Shown: positions 16,215-25,394 of the stretch, piece after piece
How positions within the stretch are numbered: the stretch's first letter is position 1
Layout of the letters: each line of letters starts with the position of its first letter
Assembly (NCBI GenBank): GCA_036489775.1
Contig: DASXFC010000006.1
Coordinates: 1-64,000 of the forward strand
Source of the DNA: Bog-473 sp036489775
Lineage (GTDB): Bacteria; Actinomycetota; Acidimicrobiia; Acidimicrobiales; RAAP-2
Direction of reading: 5' to 3'
DNA length: 64,000 nt
Program-made: the position numbers and the translations under genes
The notes under the pieces: generated by a model
Database searches by the model: none
Told to the model about the DNA's origin: nothing
What the model saw: the letters and a program-made list of their open reading frames with translations, nothing else

Positions 16215-17587
16215 CACTGGGGCGACTCGATCAGCTGGTCCGGCAAGAGCGTGAGGTCGCCCGCACCCAGGGTGAAGCACAGGTCCCCCGGTCGCAGCAG
16301 CTCGCCCACCGATCGCCGCAGCTCCTCCCAGCCCGGGACGTAATGCACTTCGAGGCGGGGGTCCCGCTCGCGGACGGCATCGACCACCAGCCGGCCTGAC
16401 ACGCCCGGCACCGGCGCCTCGCCGGCGCTGTAGATGTCGGTGACCACCAGCACGTCGGCATCAGCGAAGGCGGTCCCGAAGTCGGGCGCCAGCTGGGCGG
16501 TGCGACCGAAGCGGTGGGGTTGGAACACCGCCACGATGCGGTCCCAACCGCCGGCCTTGGCCGTGGCCAGCACGGCGCGCACCTCGCCGGGTAGGTGGGC
16601 GTAGTCGTCGACGAAGGTCACGCCGTGAGCTTCGCCCCGGAACTCGAAGCGCCGGGAGACTCCGACGAAGCGGGCCAAGGCCGACTGGGCCGCGCTGAAC
16701 GGCGCACCGACCCGTAGCGCGGCCACCGTGGCCAGCGCGGCGTTGCTGGCATTCCACAGTCCGGGGACCCCGAGGCGGATCTCGCCCAGGACGCCATCGG
16801 GACCGTTCAGGGTGAAGGCGATGGCACTGCGCTCTTCCTCAATATCGCCGATCACATACCGCGCGTCGATCGCCCTCCCGACACTGGTCGAGCCATGCGT
16901 GCGACCGATGGCCGAGGCTTGCGCATCGTCCGCCGAGACGATGGAGCCCTCGGTGGCGCTCCCGACGAACTCGCTGAAGGCGTCCTGCAGCCGCTCGAAG
17001 GTGCCGTAGTAATCGAGGTGATCGGGCTCGACGTTGGTCAGGACGGCCAAGTCCGGACGGATGGCCTGGAAGGTGCCATAGCTCTCGTCCGCCTCCACCA
17101 CCAGGTACTCCCCCTGGTCCCACACTGCGTTGGTGCCGATCTCGTTGACATCGCTTCCGATCAGGAAGGACGGGCGCAGACCGGCCTCCACCAGGATCAG
17201 CGAGAGCATCGAGGCCGTACTCGTCTTGCCGTGCGTGCCCGCCACGGCCAGGCAGCGGCGGGTGGCGCAGATGGCGGCCAGCGTGCCCGAGCGGGGCACC
17301 ACCAGGGCGCCCCGGGCCCCGGCCGCCCGAATCTCGGGATTACTCAGCGCCACCGCGGGCGAATAGGTCACGACGTCGACCTGGCCCACGTTCTCGGCCC
17401 GATGCCCGACCGCCACGTGAATCCCGTGCGAGCGCAGCCGCTCGGCCACCGGCGAGTCCTTCAGATCCGATCCGCTCACCGTGTGGCCCATGGCGGAGAG
17501 CACCAGGGCGATGGCGCTCATACCGGCGCCCCCGATCCCCACGATGTGGATCCGCCCGGGCTGGCGCAGATCCAATTCAGCGGGCAT
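16211..17587 (-). CDS. murC: UDP-N-acetylmuramate--L-alanine ligase MurC
   Basis: A 458-residue Mur ligase adding L-Ala to UDP-MurNAc. The Rossmann-like N-terminus reads HIVGIGGAGMSAIA, the ATP P-loop is GTHGKTS at residues 117-123, and VVEADES and NVEPDHLDYYGT follow in order. The C-terminal domain contains DDYAHLPGEVRAVL and FQPHRFGRT. Its ATG overlaps the murG 3' end by 11 bases. Confidence 0.97.
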   Translation of the reverse strand: MPAELDLRQPGRIHIVGIGGAGMSAIALVLSAMGHTVSGSDLKDSPVAERLRSHGIHVAVGHRAENVGQVDVVTYSPAVALSNPEIRAAGARGALVVPRSGTLAAICATRRCLAVAGTHGKTSTASMLSLILVEAGLRPSFLIGSDVNEIGTNAVWDQGEYLVVEADESYGTFQAIRPDLAVLTNVEPDHLDYYGTFERLQDAFSEFVGSATEGSIVSADDAQASAIGRTHGSTSVGRAIDARYVIGDIEEERSAIAFTLNGPDGVLGEIRLGVPGLWNASNAALATVAALRVGAPFSAAQSALARFVGVSRRFEFRGEAHGVTFVDDYAHLPGEVRAVLATAKAGGWDRIVAVFQPHRFGRTAQLAPDFGTAFADADVLVVTDIYSAGEAPVPGVSGRLVVDAVRERDPRLEVHYVPGWEELRRSVGELLRPGDLCFTLGAGDLTLLPDQLIESPQW

Positions 17588-18734
17588 GGGCGTCCACCAA
17601 CCGGGCCACTTGCTGGGCCGCGTCGGGATGGCCGAGGGACTTGGCCGCCGCCGCCATCGACTCGAGGCGGTCCGGATCGTTGAGCAATGCGGTCAACTCC
17701 CGATCGAGCCGCTCGCTGGTGCATTCGGCGTCGGGCACCAGCACGGCGGCCCCGGCGTCGACCAGAGCCTGGGCGTTCTTGGTCTGGTGGTCCTTGGGCG
17801 CTCCGGGCAGCGGCACCAAGATCGCCGGCATCCCCGCCACCACCAACTCACCGACCGACATGGCGCCGGCCCTCGACACGCAGAGGTCAGCCGCGCCGTA
17901 GAGGGTGGGCATGCGGTCCTCGAAGGGCACGACGTCGTAGTGGAGATGGGAGGCGGCATTGCTGGATCGGGAAACCGCATCGGCCGACGTCCCATCGGTG
18001 AGGCGGGCAAACTGCTCATAGTCCCGTCGGCCGGTCACCTGGTACAGCGACCGCTCCTTCTGCGACGACCACCTTTGGGCCAGTTCGGCCACGGCCCGGT
18101 TGATGCGGAGCGCACCCAGGGAGCCGCCGAAGGCGGCCACCGTCTGGCGTCCCGGCGGAAGATCCAGTGCAGTCCGGGCCTTGGCCCGGGCTGACGGCGT
18201 GCGCTCGAGGGCGTTGAACTCGGGCTTGACCGGCGTGCCGGTCACGTGGGCCCGCGGCATATCCGTGCCGGGAAAGGCCACCGCACTGGCCGCGGCGAAA
18301 CGCGCCAGCGCGGCGTTGACCGCACCGGGGACGGCATCGGTGGTCACCAGGACCATCGGTGTCCGGGTCACCACGGCGGCCAGGCCGGCCGGGAAGCTGG
18401 CGTACCCGCCCACCACCACGACCACCCGGGGCCGGTGACGCAGGAAAGAAGCAACCGCCCGCAGGCAGGCCCAGGCCAGCCCGATCACGGCGCCGAGGTT
18501 GGCCCAGATGGCATCGGGCTTCAGGCTGCGGCGGATGCCGCGGCCCGGGAGCAGCGTGTAGGGAAACTCGAGAGGGGGCCACACCGTTGCCTCTTGACCA
18601 CGGCGGGAGCCGTAGAGCTCGATGGAATCCGCAGTATGTCCCTCTTCGACCAGGGCCCGCGCGATCTGGAGGGAGGGTACGACGTGACCACCTGTCCCGC
18701 CGCCGGCGATCACTGTGCCGCGGCCTCCGCTCAC
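17577..18734 (-). CDS. murG: MurG, UDP-GlcNAc:lipid I N-acetylglucosaminyltransferase
   Basis: A 385-residue GT28 enzyme making lipid II at the inner face of the membrane. The first glycine loop GGGTGGH is at residues 11-17. GRGIRRS, VGGYASFPAGLAA and FGGSLGALRINRAV follow, and the donor site is marked by DLCVSRAGAMSVGELVVAGMPAILVPLP. GTG at 18734 forms GTGA with the ftsW stop. The frame is open far upstream through ftsW, which is a shadow and not part of the protein. Confidence 0.96.
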   Translation of the reverse strand: MSGGRGTVIAGGGTGGHVVPSLQIARALVEEGHTADSIELYGSRRGQEATVWPPLEFPYTLLPGRGIRRSLKPDAIWANLGAVIGLAWACLRAVASFLRHRPRVVVVVGGYASFPAGLAAVVTRTPMVLVTTDAVPGAVNAALARFAAASAVAFPGTDMPRAHVTGTPVKPEFNALERTPSARAKARTALDLPPGRQTVAAFGGSLGALRINRAVAELAQRWSSQKERSLYQVTGRRDYEQFARLTDGTSADAVSRSSNAASHLHYDVVPFEDRMPTLYGAADLCVSRAGAMSVGELVVAGMPAILVPLPGAPKDHQTKNAQALVDAGAAVLVPDAECTSERLDRELTALLNDPDRLESMAAAAKSLGHPDAAQQVARLVDAHAR

Positions 18735-20044
18735 CGACCTTGGCCGCGGGCCGACACGGCGGCCAAGCGGCGTGCGCCATGCCGGCGATCGGCGGCATCT
18801 CGTCGGCCGGACTCCCGGTGCAGCAGCGACTTGGAGGTGCTGGGCGCGGCTTCGGCCTGCCGGGCGATGTTGATCAGGATGCCGGCCGCCACCAGGGTGA
18901 TGACCAATGAGGATCCGCCATAGGAGATGAAGGGCAGCGGGATGCCGGTCACCGGCAGCACGCCCAGGACGGCGCCGATGTTGATGAGGGTCTCGGCCCC
19001 GATCCAGGCCACCAATCCCACCGCCAGCAGGCCCCCGAAGCGGTCGGCTGCATGCGTGGCCGTCTTGATGCCCAACCACATGAAGGCACCGAGCAGGGCC
19101 AGCACGGCCAGGGCGCCCACGATGCCGAGGTCCTCGCCGATGACCGAGAAGATGAAGTCGGTGTGGGCGTTGGGGAGGAAGCCCCACTGCTGCTGCCCCC
19201 CACCGAGGCCCAACCCGAAGAGGTGTCCCGAACCGAGCCCGATGAGACCCTGCACCACCTGGTAGCCCGAGCTGCTGCCGTGAGCCGAAGGGTCGAGGAA
19301 GGACAAGAGCCGCTCGCGCCGGTAGGGAGAGGCGACGGCCACGATGAGGGCGAGCGCCGCCATGGCACCGATGACCTTGAAGACCGGGCCGAGCTTGACC
19401 CCCGAGACGAAGAGCATGGTCAGGGCGATGCAGGCCATGACCATGGCCGTGCCCATGTCGGGCTGAGCCAGGATCAGCACCCCGGAGACGCCCGTCACCA
19501 AGAGCAACGGGCCCATGATGCGGCGATCGGTGGCGTCCTCATCGAGACGCTTGGCGATGAAGTCGGCGGCGAAGAGCACCAGCGCCAACTTCATGACCTC
19601 CGAAGGCTGGATCCGGAACTGCCCGAAGCCGATCCAGCGGCTCGACCCCATCACGTGCACCCCGAGGCCGGGGACCAGCACCGCGAAGAGCATCACGAAG
19701 GTGGCGACCAGGAGGGCGCCGCTCAGGCGGCGGATCTTGCGGTAGTCGATCTTCAGAAGGACACCGAAGACGACGGCACCCACGGCCATCCACATCCCCT
19801 CGCGGATGAGGATCTGCCAGGGCGATCCGTAGGTGTCGATGGAGACCACCGACGAGGCGATCCCCACCATCACGATGCCGAGCACGCAGAGCAGGACGAC
19901 CAGCGCGAAGAGGACGGTGGAGGTCGACACCGTGCGGCCGAACAAGCGGACGCCCATGGCGTTCTGCGCCGCCCGCGGGGACGGAGCGGACCTCCGGGTG
20001 GGGCGGGTCCGTCGAACGCCCGGCGTGGTAGAGGTCGCGGTCAT
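18731..20044 (-). CDS. ftsW: FtsW, SEDS family septal peptidoglycan polymerase
   Basis: A 437-residue membrane protein with about ten segments. SEDS signatures are visible: SSRWIGFGQFRIQPSEVMKLALV, LAQPDMGTAMV, and near the C-terminus GIPLPFISYGGSSL. It polymerises lipid II together with the transpeptidase FtsI. ATG at 20044 has AGGGG four bases upstream; an ATG at 20104 would add an unlikely extension. The murD gene usual between mraY and ftsW is missing; only about 100 bases separate them. Confidence 0.95.
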   Translation of the reverse strand: MTATSTTPGVRRTRPTRRSAPSPRAAQNAMGVRLFGRTVSTSTVLFALVVLLCVLGIVMVGIASSVVSIDTYGSPWQILIREGMWMAVGAVVFGVLLKIDYRKIRRLSGALLVATFVMLFAVLVPGLGVHVMGSSRWIGFGQFRIQPSEVMKLALVLFAADFIAKRLDEDATDRRIMGPLLLVTGVSGVLILAQPDMGTAMVMACIALTMLFVSGVKLGPVFKVIGAMAALALIVAVASPYRRERLLSFLDPSAHGSSSGYQVVQGLIGLGSGHLFGLGLGGGQQQWGFLPNAHTDFIFSVIGEDLGIVGALAVLALLGAFMWLGIKTATHAADRFGGLLAVGLVAWIGAETLINIGAVLGVLPVTGIPLPFISYGGSSLVITLVAAGILINIARQAEAAPSTSKSLLHRESGRRDAADRRHGARRLAAVSARGQGR

Positions 20045-20144
20045 CGCGCCCCTGACGCGCTGACGCGCCACACCTGCCGGTCCGACACCCGGGTCATGGA
20101 CCAATTCTTCCCCACCGCGCCCGCCAAGTGGCGGAGGGTCGCAT

Positions 20145-21185
20145 TCACGTGATTTTCGCCACGGTCAGGAAGTCGCCGTAGAAGATGCCGAGGCCCAACG
20201 CGGCAAAGAGGCCACCGAGGAGCCAGAAGCGGACGATGATCGTGGTCTCGGGCCAGTCCTTCATCTCGAAGTGATGGTGGATGGGTGCCATCCGGAAGAT
20301 CCGTCGCCCGAAGACGCGGAAGCTGACCACCTGCATGATCACCGTGACCATCTCCATCACGAAGAGGCCGCCGATGATGGGCAGCAACAGGTCGAGGTTC
20401 AGCATCAGGCACAGGCCGGCCAGGCCGGCGCCGATGGCCAAGGCACCGGTGTCGCCCATGATGATCTTGGCCGGGGCCGCGTTCCACCAGAGAAAGCCAC
20501 ACAGCGCGCCGGTCAGGGCCACGGCCGTCAGAGCCAAGTCGATGGCGGCGGGCTTGGGCACGTCGTAGATCGAGTAGTGCCGGAAGATCCAGTAGCCCAT
20601 GACGGCGAGGACGGCGAAGCAGAAGATGCCTGAACCGCTGGCCAATCCGTCGAGCCCGTCGGCGAAGTTCACGGCGTTGGTGGTGGCGAGCATGACGAAG
20701 GTGGCGAAGGCGATCCAGCCCCACTGCCCGAGGTTCACCCCTGGGAGGTTGTAGCGGGTGAAGGACAGCGCCGTCGTGGTGTGCGCCCAGTGCAGGGCCA
20801 GCCAGGCGAAGGCCAGCGCGAAGATCAGCTGCGCGATGAACTTGCCCCGCTTGTTCAACCCCAGGCTGCGCTGGCGGGTGACCTTGATCCAGTCGTCGAG
20901 GAAGCCGACGCCGCCGAAGGCGACCACGACACCGACGACCAGGTAGCCGGTTCGCGAGAAGTTGACCTGCGTCTCGAGGTGACCGAGCGCGTAGCCGAAG
21001 ACCACGGCGCCCACGATGGCGATGCCGCCCATGGTGGGGGTCCCCGCCTTGGCCAGGTGGGTGGCCGGACCGTCCTCGCGGATGTGCTGGCCGATGTTGC
21101 GGGTGCGGAAGTACCGCATGAGGACCGGAGTGGTCAGGATGGAAAACCAGAGCGCGACGCTCCCGGCCACCAGCAAGGCGATCAT
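20145..21185 (-). CDS. mraY: MraY, phospho-N-acetylmuramoyl-pentapeptide transferase
   Basis: A 346-residue, ten-segment membrane enzyme that makes lipid I. The metal-binding Asp pair is D97-D98 in GFLDDWIKV; NAVNFADGLDGLASG carries the third Asp and MAPIHHHFEMKDWPE the HHH motif. AGTPTMGG near residue 48 is typical. It starts 4 bases after the murE stop, leaving no room for murF. Confidence 0.97.
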   Translation of the reverse strand: MIALLVAGSVALWFSILTTPVLMRYFRTRNIGQHIREDGPATHLAKAGTPTMGGIAIVGAVVFGYALGHLETQVNFSRTGYLVVGVVVAFGGVGFLDDWIKVTRQRSLGLNKRGKFIAQLIFALAFAWLALHWAHTTTALSFTRYNLPGVNLGQWGWIAFATFVMLATTNAVNFADGLDGLASGSGIFCFAVLAVMGYWIFRHYSIYDVPKPAAIDLALTAVALTGALCGFLWWNAAPAKIIMGDTGALAIGAGLAGLCLMLNLDLLLPIIGGLFVMEMVTVIMQVVSFRVFGRRIFRMAPIHHHFEMKDWPETTIIVRFWLLGGLFAALGLGIFYGDFLTVAKIT

Positions 21186-21188
21186 CGG

Positions 21189-22697
21189 CTACCGGCTCTC
21201 GCTGGTGCTGACCTGGGGCAACCAGGTGTCAGGGCCGGCCGAGTAGTGAACGGACAGGGCGTGACGAGCCTCGAGGGCGTCGTCGAACGGAAGGCGCTGA
21301 CCACCGATCTCCTGGTAGGTCTCGTGCCCCTTGCCGGCGATGAGGACCACGTCACCGGGGGCGGCGGCATCGAGGGCGCGCCGGATGGCCTGGTGGCGAT
21401 CGGCCTCGACGATGATCGACGAGCGGTCGTCGGGACCTTCGAGTGGGCCGGTGAGCACGTCGTTGATGATGGCGGCTGGATCCTCGTCGCGCGGGTTGTC
21501 CGAGGTGAGGTAGGCCACGTCGCTCAGGCCGGCGGCGGCCTGGCCCATCAGCGGTCGCTTGGACCGGTCCCGGTTGCCACCACACCCGAACACGCAGAGG
21601 ACCCGGCCCCCGGGGTCGACCAGGCCGCGGCATTCGGCCAGCACGACCTCGAGACCGGCCGGGGTGTGGGCATAGTCGACGATCACGGTGAAGGGCGGCG
21701 CCGAACCGGATTCGGCATGGGCGCCGGGGGTGGCGATGACCTGGAGCCGGCCCGGGACCGGCGCGGTGGCGGACAGGGCACGGGCTACGTCAGCCGGCTC
21801 GAGTCCGGCGGCCACCGCGGCTTCGGCGGCCAGCAGCACGTTGTCGACGTTGACACCCCCGGTGAGGGAGGTCTCCACCGGCAGGCCGCGCCAGGTGAAG
21901 CGGGTGTGACCGGGACGCAACACGATCTCAGTGGCGTCGCTGTGGTGCACGGCCACCGCGGGAATGCGGACCTGGTCGAGCAGGCGCTGGCCCCACGGGT
22001 CGTCGGCGTTGATGACGGCGCGCACGGCATGATCGGCGCCGAACAGTCGGCTCTTGGCCTCGAAGTAGGCCTCCATGGTGCCGTGGTAGTCGAGGTGGTC
22101 GTGACTGAGGTTGGTGAAGACGGCCACGTCGAAGTGCACACCCTCGACGCGGGCCTGGGTCAGCGCGTGGCTCGAGACCTCCATGGCCACGGCGTGGTGG
22201 CGGCCGTCGGAACGCTGGCGGTCACGCACCCCGGCCAGGATCCGCTGGACTTCGGTGGCTTCCGGAGTGGTCCTCGCCCCCGAGAGGGTGCCCAGCACGT
22301 TGGTGGGGTATCCAGTCGCCCCCAGCAGGTCTCCGAGGACGTGCGTCACCGTGGTCTTCCCGTTGGTGCCGGTCACCCCGATCATCATCAGGTCACGCGA
22401 GGGGAAGCCGTAGAAGGCGGCGGCCAGGTGGGCCATGACCGGACGGATGGTGCCGGGGGCGATGCGGCTCTGCACCACCTCGAGCTCGGGGAGCAAGCGC
22501 TCGCACAGGAGGCCGACGGCGCCCCGTTCGACCGCCTCGGCGGCGTAGGCGTGGCCGTCGCTCAGCTCGCCGGGAATACAGCAGAAGAGGTCGCCGGGGA
22601 CGACCCGGCGGCTGTCGTGGGTGATGCCGGCGATGTCGACCAGGGCCGGGTCGCCGACGGACTCGAGGACTTCGATGTCATCGAAGAGGAGGTTCAT
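21189..22697 (-). CDS. murE: MurE, UDP-MurNAc-tripeptide ligase (meso-diaminopimelate type)
   Basis: A 502-residue Mur ligase adding the third stem-peptide residue. The P-loop GVTGTNGKTT is at residues 107-116; THDSRRV binds the UDP moiety; VFTNLSHDHLDYHGTMEAYFEAK is the conserved central motif. SDNPRDEDP contains the DNPR motif that in this family indicates meso-diaminopimelate rather than lysine. The ATG at 22697 matches family starts; an ATG at 22712 is possible. Neither has a clear Shine-Dalgarno sequence. Confidence 0.95.
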   Translation of the reverse strand: MNLLFDDIEVLESVGDPALVDIAGITHDSRRVVPGDLFCCIPGELSDGHAYAAEAVERGAVGLLCERLLPELEVVQSRIAPGTIRPVMAHLAAAFYGFPSRDLMMIGVTGTNGKTTVTHVLGDLLGATGYPTNVLGTLSGARTTPEATEVQRILAGVRDRQRSDGRHHAVAMEVSSHALTQARVEGVHFDVAVFTNLSHDHLDYHGTMEAYFEAKSRLFGADHAVRAVINADDPWGQRLLDQVRIPAVAVHHSDATEIVLRPGHTRFTWRGLPVETSLTGGVNVDNVLLAAEAAVAAGLEPADVARALSATAPVPGRLQVIATPGAHAESGSAPPFTVIVDYAHTPAGLEVVLAECRGLVDPGGRVLCVFGCGGNRDRSKRPLMGQAAAGLSDVAYLTSDNPRDEDPAAIINDVLTGPLEGPDDRSSIIVEADRHQAIRRALDAAAPGDVVLIAGKGHETYQEIGGQRLPFDDALEARHALSVHYSAGPDTWLPQVSTSESR

Positions 22698-22732
22698 TGG
22701 CACGGTCCGCATGGTGGCCCGGACAGGTTGGC

Positions 22733-22778
22733 ACGCCGGCGACCCCGGCGTGTCCCCTCCCAGGTCCCGCCGGGGACC
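22733..22778. terminator. Two adjacent hairpins between ftsI and murE
   Basis: ACGCCGG-5 bases-CCGGCGT (22733-22751) and GGTCCC-4 bases-GGGACC (22763-22778) are both perfect inverted repeats in the 85-base gap between the ftsI stop and the murE start. Neither is followed by a T-run, so RNA processing or attenuation is as likely as termination. Confidence 0.5.
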
Positions 22779-22782
22779 CGGA

Positions 22783-24813
22783 TCATGTGATGTCCTGGGT
22801 CTGGTCACTCCCGGCATCGGGCGTCGAGCCCGTGGTGGGTTTGGTGGCGGCGCCCGGCGTGGTGGGGACGTCGTAACGGTGCAGGGCGTAGCTCATGATC
22901 TGGGAGAACACCGGCGCGGCCACCGTGCCACCGAAGATGGGTGTCGGGCGGTCGAGGACCACGATCATGGAGAAGGTCGGGTTGTCAGCCGGGGCGAAGC
23001 CGACGAAGGAGGCCATGTAGGCACCGGCCTCGTAGGAGTCCTGGCCCGGGGTGGGGATCTGGGCCGTGCCGGTCTTCCCGGCCACGGTGTAGCCGGGCAC
23101 CACCGCGCTGGTGCCGGTGCCGACCTTGACCACCTGCTGCAGCATGGCGTTGAGCTGGCTGTCCACTGACGGGGAGAAGGCCTGGTGGCTGGCCGAAGCT
23201 GCCGTCTTGGTCACCGTGCCGCTGGGGCTGACGGTGGCTTCGATCAGTTTGGGGGCCACGTACTCGCCGCCGTTGGCCACCGCGTTGTAGGCGCCGAGCA
23301 CCTGCATGGCGTTGACCGCGTCGACCTGGCCGATGGGGAGCGAGACGTAGTCGGTCGGCTCCCACTGGGCCGCGGTGGCCAGCAACCCGGCCGACTCACC
23401 AGGGAAGTCCAGACCGGTGGGCTGCCCGAAGCCGAGGTTCTGCACCTGGGCCAGGAGGCGCTGCTCACCGAGGGACTGGGCGATCTCGGAGGTGCCGATG
23501 TTGGAGGACTGGGCCAGGATCTCGGTGGCGGTCAGCTGCTCGGTGGGGTGCGGGTCGGCGTCGTGGAAGATCGAGCCGTCGAGGCTGATCTGGTCGGGCA
23601 CGGTGAAGACGGTGTCGGGGTTGATGAGCCCGTCCTGGAGCGCGGCCGAGAAGGTGACCAGCTTGAAGACCGAGCCCGGCTCGTAGTCCTGGGTCAGGGC
23701 CAGGTTGCTGGAAGCCTCGTTGACGGCGTCCTTGGGTCCGATGGGCACGACGCCCTTGGCGGTGGTGGCGGTGGTCGCTGGGGTGGTGGTGGCGCCCAGG
23801 GCGGCCGGGTGGGTGGCGACCAGGTTGGCCATGGAGAGGATCTGGCCCGTCTTGACGTCCATGACCACGGCCATGCCGTTGAGGGCGTTGTCCTCGATGA
23901 TGCCCTTGGCCAGGGCCTGCTCGGTCTCGTACTGGAGCTGCGTATCGAGGGTGAGCTCGACGCCGGTGCCGGCCTTGGAGGCCACCTTGCTGGTGACCGG
24001 CGACTGCGGCAGGGCCACACCCGAAGGGGACTCGATGAGGGTCTCCTTGCCGTTCTGACCGGCCAGGAGCGAGTTGTCGCCGTATTCGATGCCGGCCGCG
24101 CCGGCCCCCGATGCATAGGTGGAGCCGATGACCGGCGAGGCCAGGATGCCGTTGGTGGTCAGCCGCTTGGAGTCGGCCAGCGTGGTCAGGCCCGGGATGG
24201 CCAAGTTCATGATCTTGGTGCCGAGCGACTGGGAGAGCTGGCGGGCCAGGACGACGTAACCCGAGTGCCGGTGGAGCTCGGTGGCCAGAGTGGCCTCGGG
24301 TTGCTTGAGCAGCGGAGCCAGGGCGGCGGCGGTGGTCGCCGGGTGCCTGACCTGGAAGTCGTCAGCGACCAGATCGTCGGTGGCTTCGGAGATGACGAGC
24401 GGCTCACCATCGCGGGCGTAGATGCCGCCCCGCAGCGAGGGTAGGGCGACCGAGATGGACGATTCGGCCCGGGCATCGTCCACGTACTGCGCGGAGTGGA
24501 GCACCTGCACGTCGACCAGGCGCAGGACCAGGGCCAGCAGGGCCACCATCAGCACGAACCGGAGCAACTTGGCCCGCCGGTGGAAGGTGCCGGCGGCCCA
24601 CGCATCGCGGCGGACCTGGGAACGGACGGCGGTCTTCGGGTTCGGACGCGGGTGGGGGCGCCGCGCGGCGGTGCTAGTGCGCGGCGGGTTGGCGGGTCGG
24701 CGGGGTCGTGCTGGAGACGGTTCGACCGGGCGCCGACGGACCGGCCGTCCAACCGACGTTGGATCGGATTCGGCGCGCGCGCGCCAAACGTCTTGCCGCC
24801 CGCGGGTGCTCAT
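22783..24813 (-). CDS. ftsI: FtsI/PBP-type peptidoglycan D,D-transpeptidase
   Basis: A 676-residue class B penicillin-binding protein that cross-links septal peptidoglycan. A basic, proline-rich cytoplasmic tail (residues 1-80) precedes one membrane segment (about 83-103). The transpeptidase motifs are S381-V-F-K384, S436-S-N438 and K580-T-G582. A Thr/Ala-rich insert around residues 340-365 precedes the catalytic serine. Its ATG overlaps the ftsL stop as ATGA. The tail after residue 655 is Thr/Pro/Asp-rich. Confidence 0.96.
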   Translation of the reverse strand: MSTRGRQDVWRARAESDPTSVGRPVRRRPVEPSPARPRRPANPPRTSTAARRPHPRPNPKTAVRSQVRRDAWAAGTFHRRAKLLRFVLMVALLALVLRLVDVQVLHSAQYVDDARAESSISVALPSLRGGIYARDGEPLVISEATDDLVADDFQVRHPATTAAALAPLLKQPEATLATELHRHSGYVVLARQLSQSLGTKIMNLAIPGLTTLADSKRLTTNGILASPVIGSTYASGAGAAGIEYGDNSLLAGQNGKETLIESPSGVALPQSPVTSKVASKAGTGVELTLDTQLQYETEQALAKGIIEDNALNGMAVVMDVKTGQILSMANLVATHPAALGATTTPATTATTAKGVVPIGPKDAVNEASSNLALTQDYEPGSVFKLVTFSAALQDGLINPDTVFTVPDQISLDGSIFHDADPHPTEQLTATEILAQSSNIGTSEIAQSLGEQRLLAQVQNLGFGQPTGLDFPGESAGLLATAAQWEPTDYVSLPIGQVDAVNAMQVLGAYNAVANGGEYVAPKLIEATVSPSGTVTKTAASASHQAFSPSVDSQLNAMLQQVVKVGTGTSAVVPGYTVAGKTGTAQIPTPGQDSYEAGAYMASFVGFAPADNPTFSMIVVLDRPTPIFGGTVAAPVFSQIMSYALHRYDVPTTPGAATKPTTGSTPDAGSDQTQDIT

Positions 24814-25394
24814 TGGCTTGTTGCGGTCGAGCCGGTTGAGGAGGTGGTGCTGGTGGTGGCGGGGGTAGTGGTGGTGGCCGTCGTCGTGGGGGTGGTGGTG
24901 GCGGTCGTCGGGGCGACTGGGGGCGGCGTGACCTTGGGTGTGGGCAGCGGCGTATTCAGCGAGACGTAGGGCAACTCGGTGACCCCCGACGGGACGACCA
25001 AGCCCAGAGAGCCGGTGGCATCCGAGACGATGCGAGCCGGGGTCTCGAGCTGCGAGTTGTTGTACTCGTTCTGCCCGTGAATGGTCTCCGCCTTCGAGAG
25101 GCTGCTCTGTACCGACTGCAGGCGCACCTGACCGTCAGCCAGCAGGGCCTGCCCGACCACGACGACGAGCAGCGCGCCCACCACCAAGGACAGCGAGATC
25201 ATGGTCAGGAGATGGCCGGACTCACGGAGCCGGCGGAGTGGGCCGACCCGCCGGTCGCGGCGACGGCCCGGCTCTTGGCGCGACGGGACGACGCGCAGCG
25301 GGGCGCGCCGTGGCGGTGCGCTCTCCCGGCGGGGCTGGGCCGCCGTGTTGACTTTGCGAGCTGTCGCCGTTCCCACGGGCGGTGGAGGCGTCAT
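24810..25394 (-). CDS. ftsL: FtsL-like septum formation protein
   Basis: A 194-residue bitopic protein placed exactly where ftsL lies, between rsmH and ftsI, with ATGA overlaps on both sides. A basic N-terminal tail precedes one membrane segment (MISLSLVVGALLVVVVGQALL) and a short coiled coil with LETPARIVSDATGSLGLVVP, which matches the heptad and turn region of FtsL/DivIC proteins. The C-terminal ~45 residues are Thr-rich and probably disordered or glycosylated outside the cell; that is inference. Confidence 0.88.
   Translation of the reverse strand: MTPPPPVGTATARKVNTAAQPRRESAPPRRAPLRVVPSRQEPGRRRDRRVGPLRRLRESGHLLTMISLSLVVGALLVVVVGQALLADGQVRLQSVQSSLSKAETIHGQNEYNNSQLETPARIVSDATGSLGLVVPSGVTELPYVSLNTPLPTPKVTPPPVAPTTATTTPTTTATTTTPATTSTTSSTGSTATSQ

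Noticed and set aside
17577..19187. MurG extended to 536 residues by an upstream ATG
   Set aside because: The added 150 residues are an out-of-frame reading of ftsW; the GTGA junction at 18734 gives the family start.
20781..22790. Long + strand open frame of about 670 codons
   Set aside because: It is antisense to mraY and murE and has no recognisable domain, being Gly/Val/Asp/His-rich as expected for a mirror frame.
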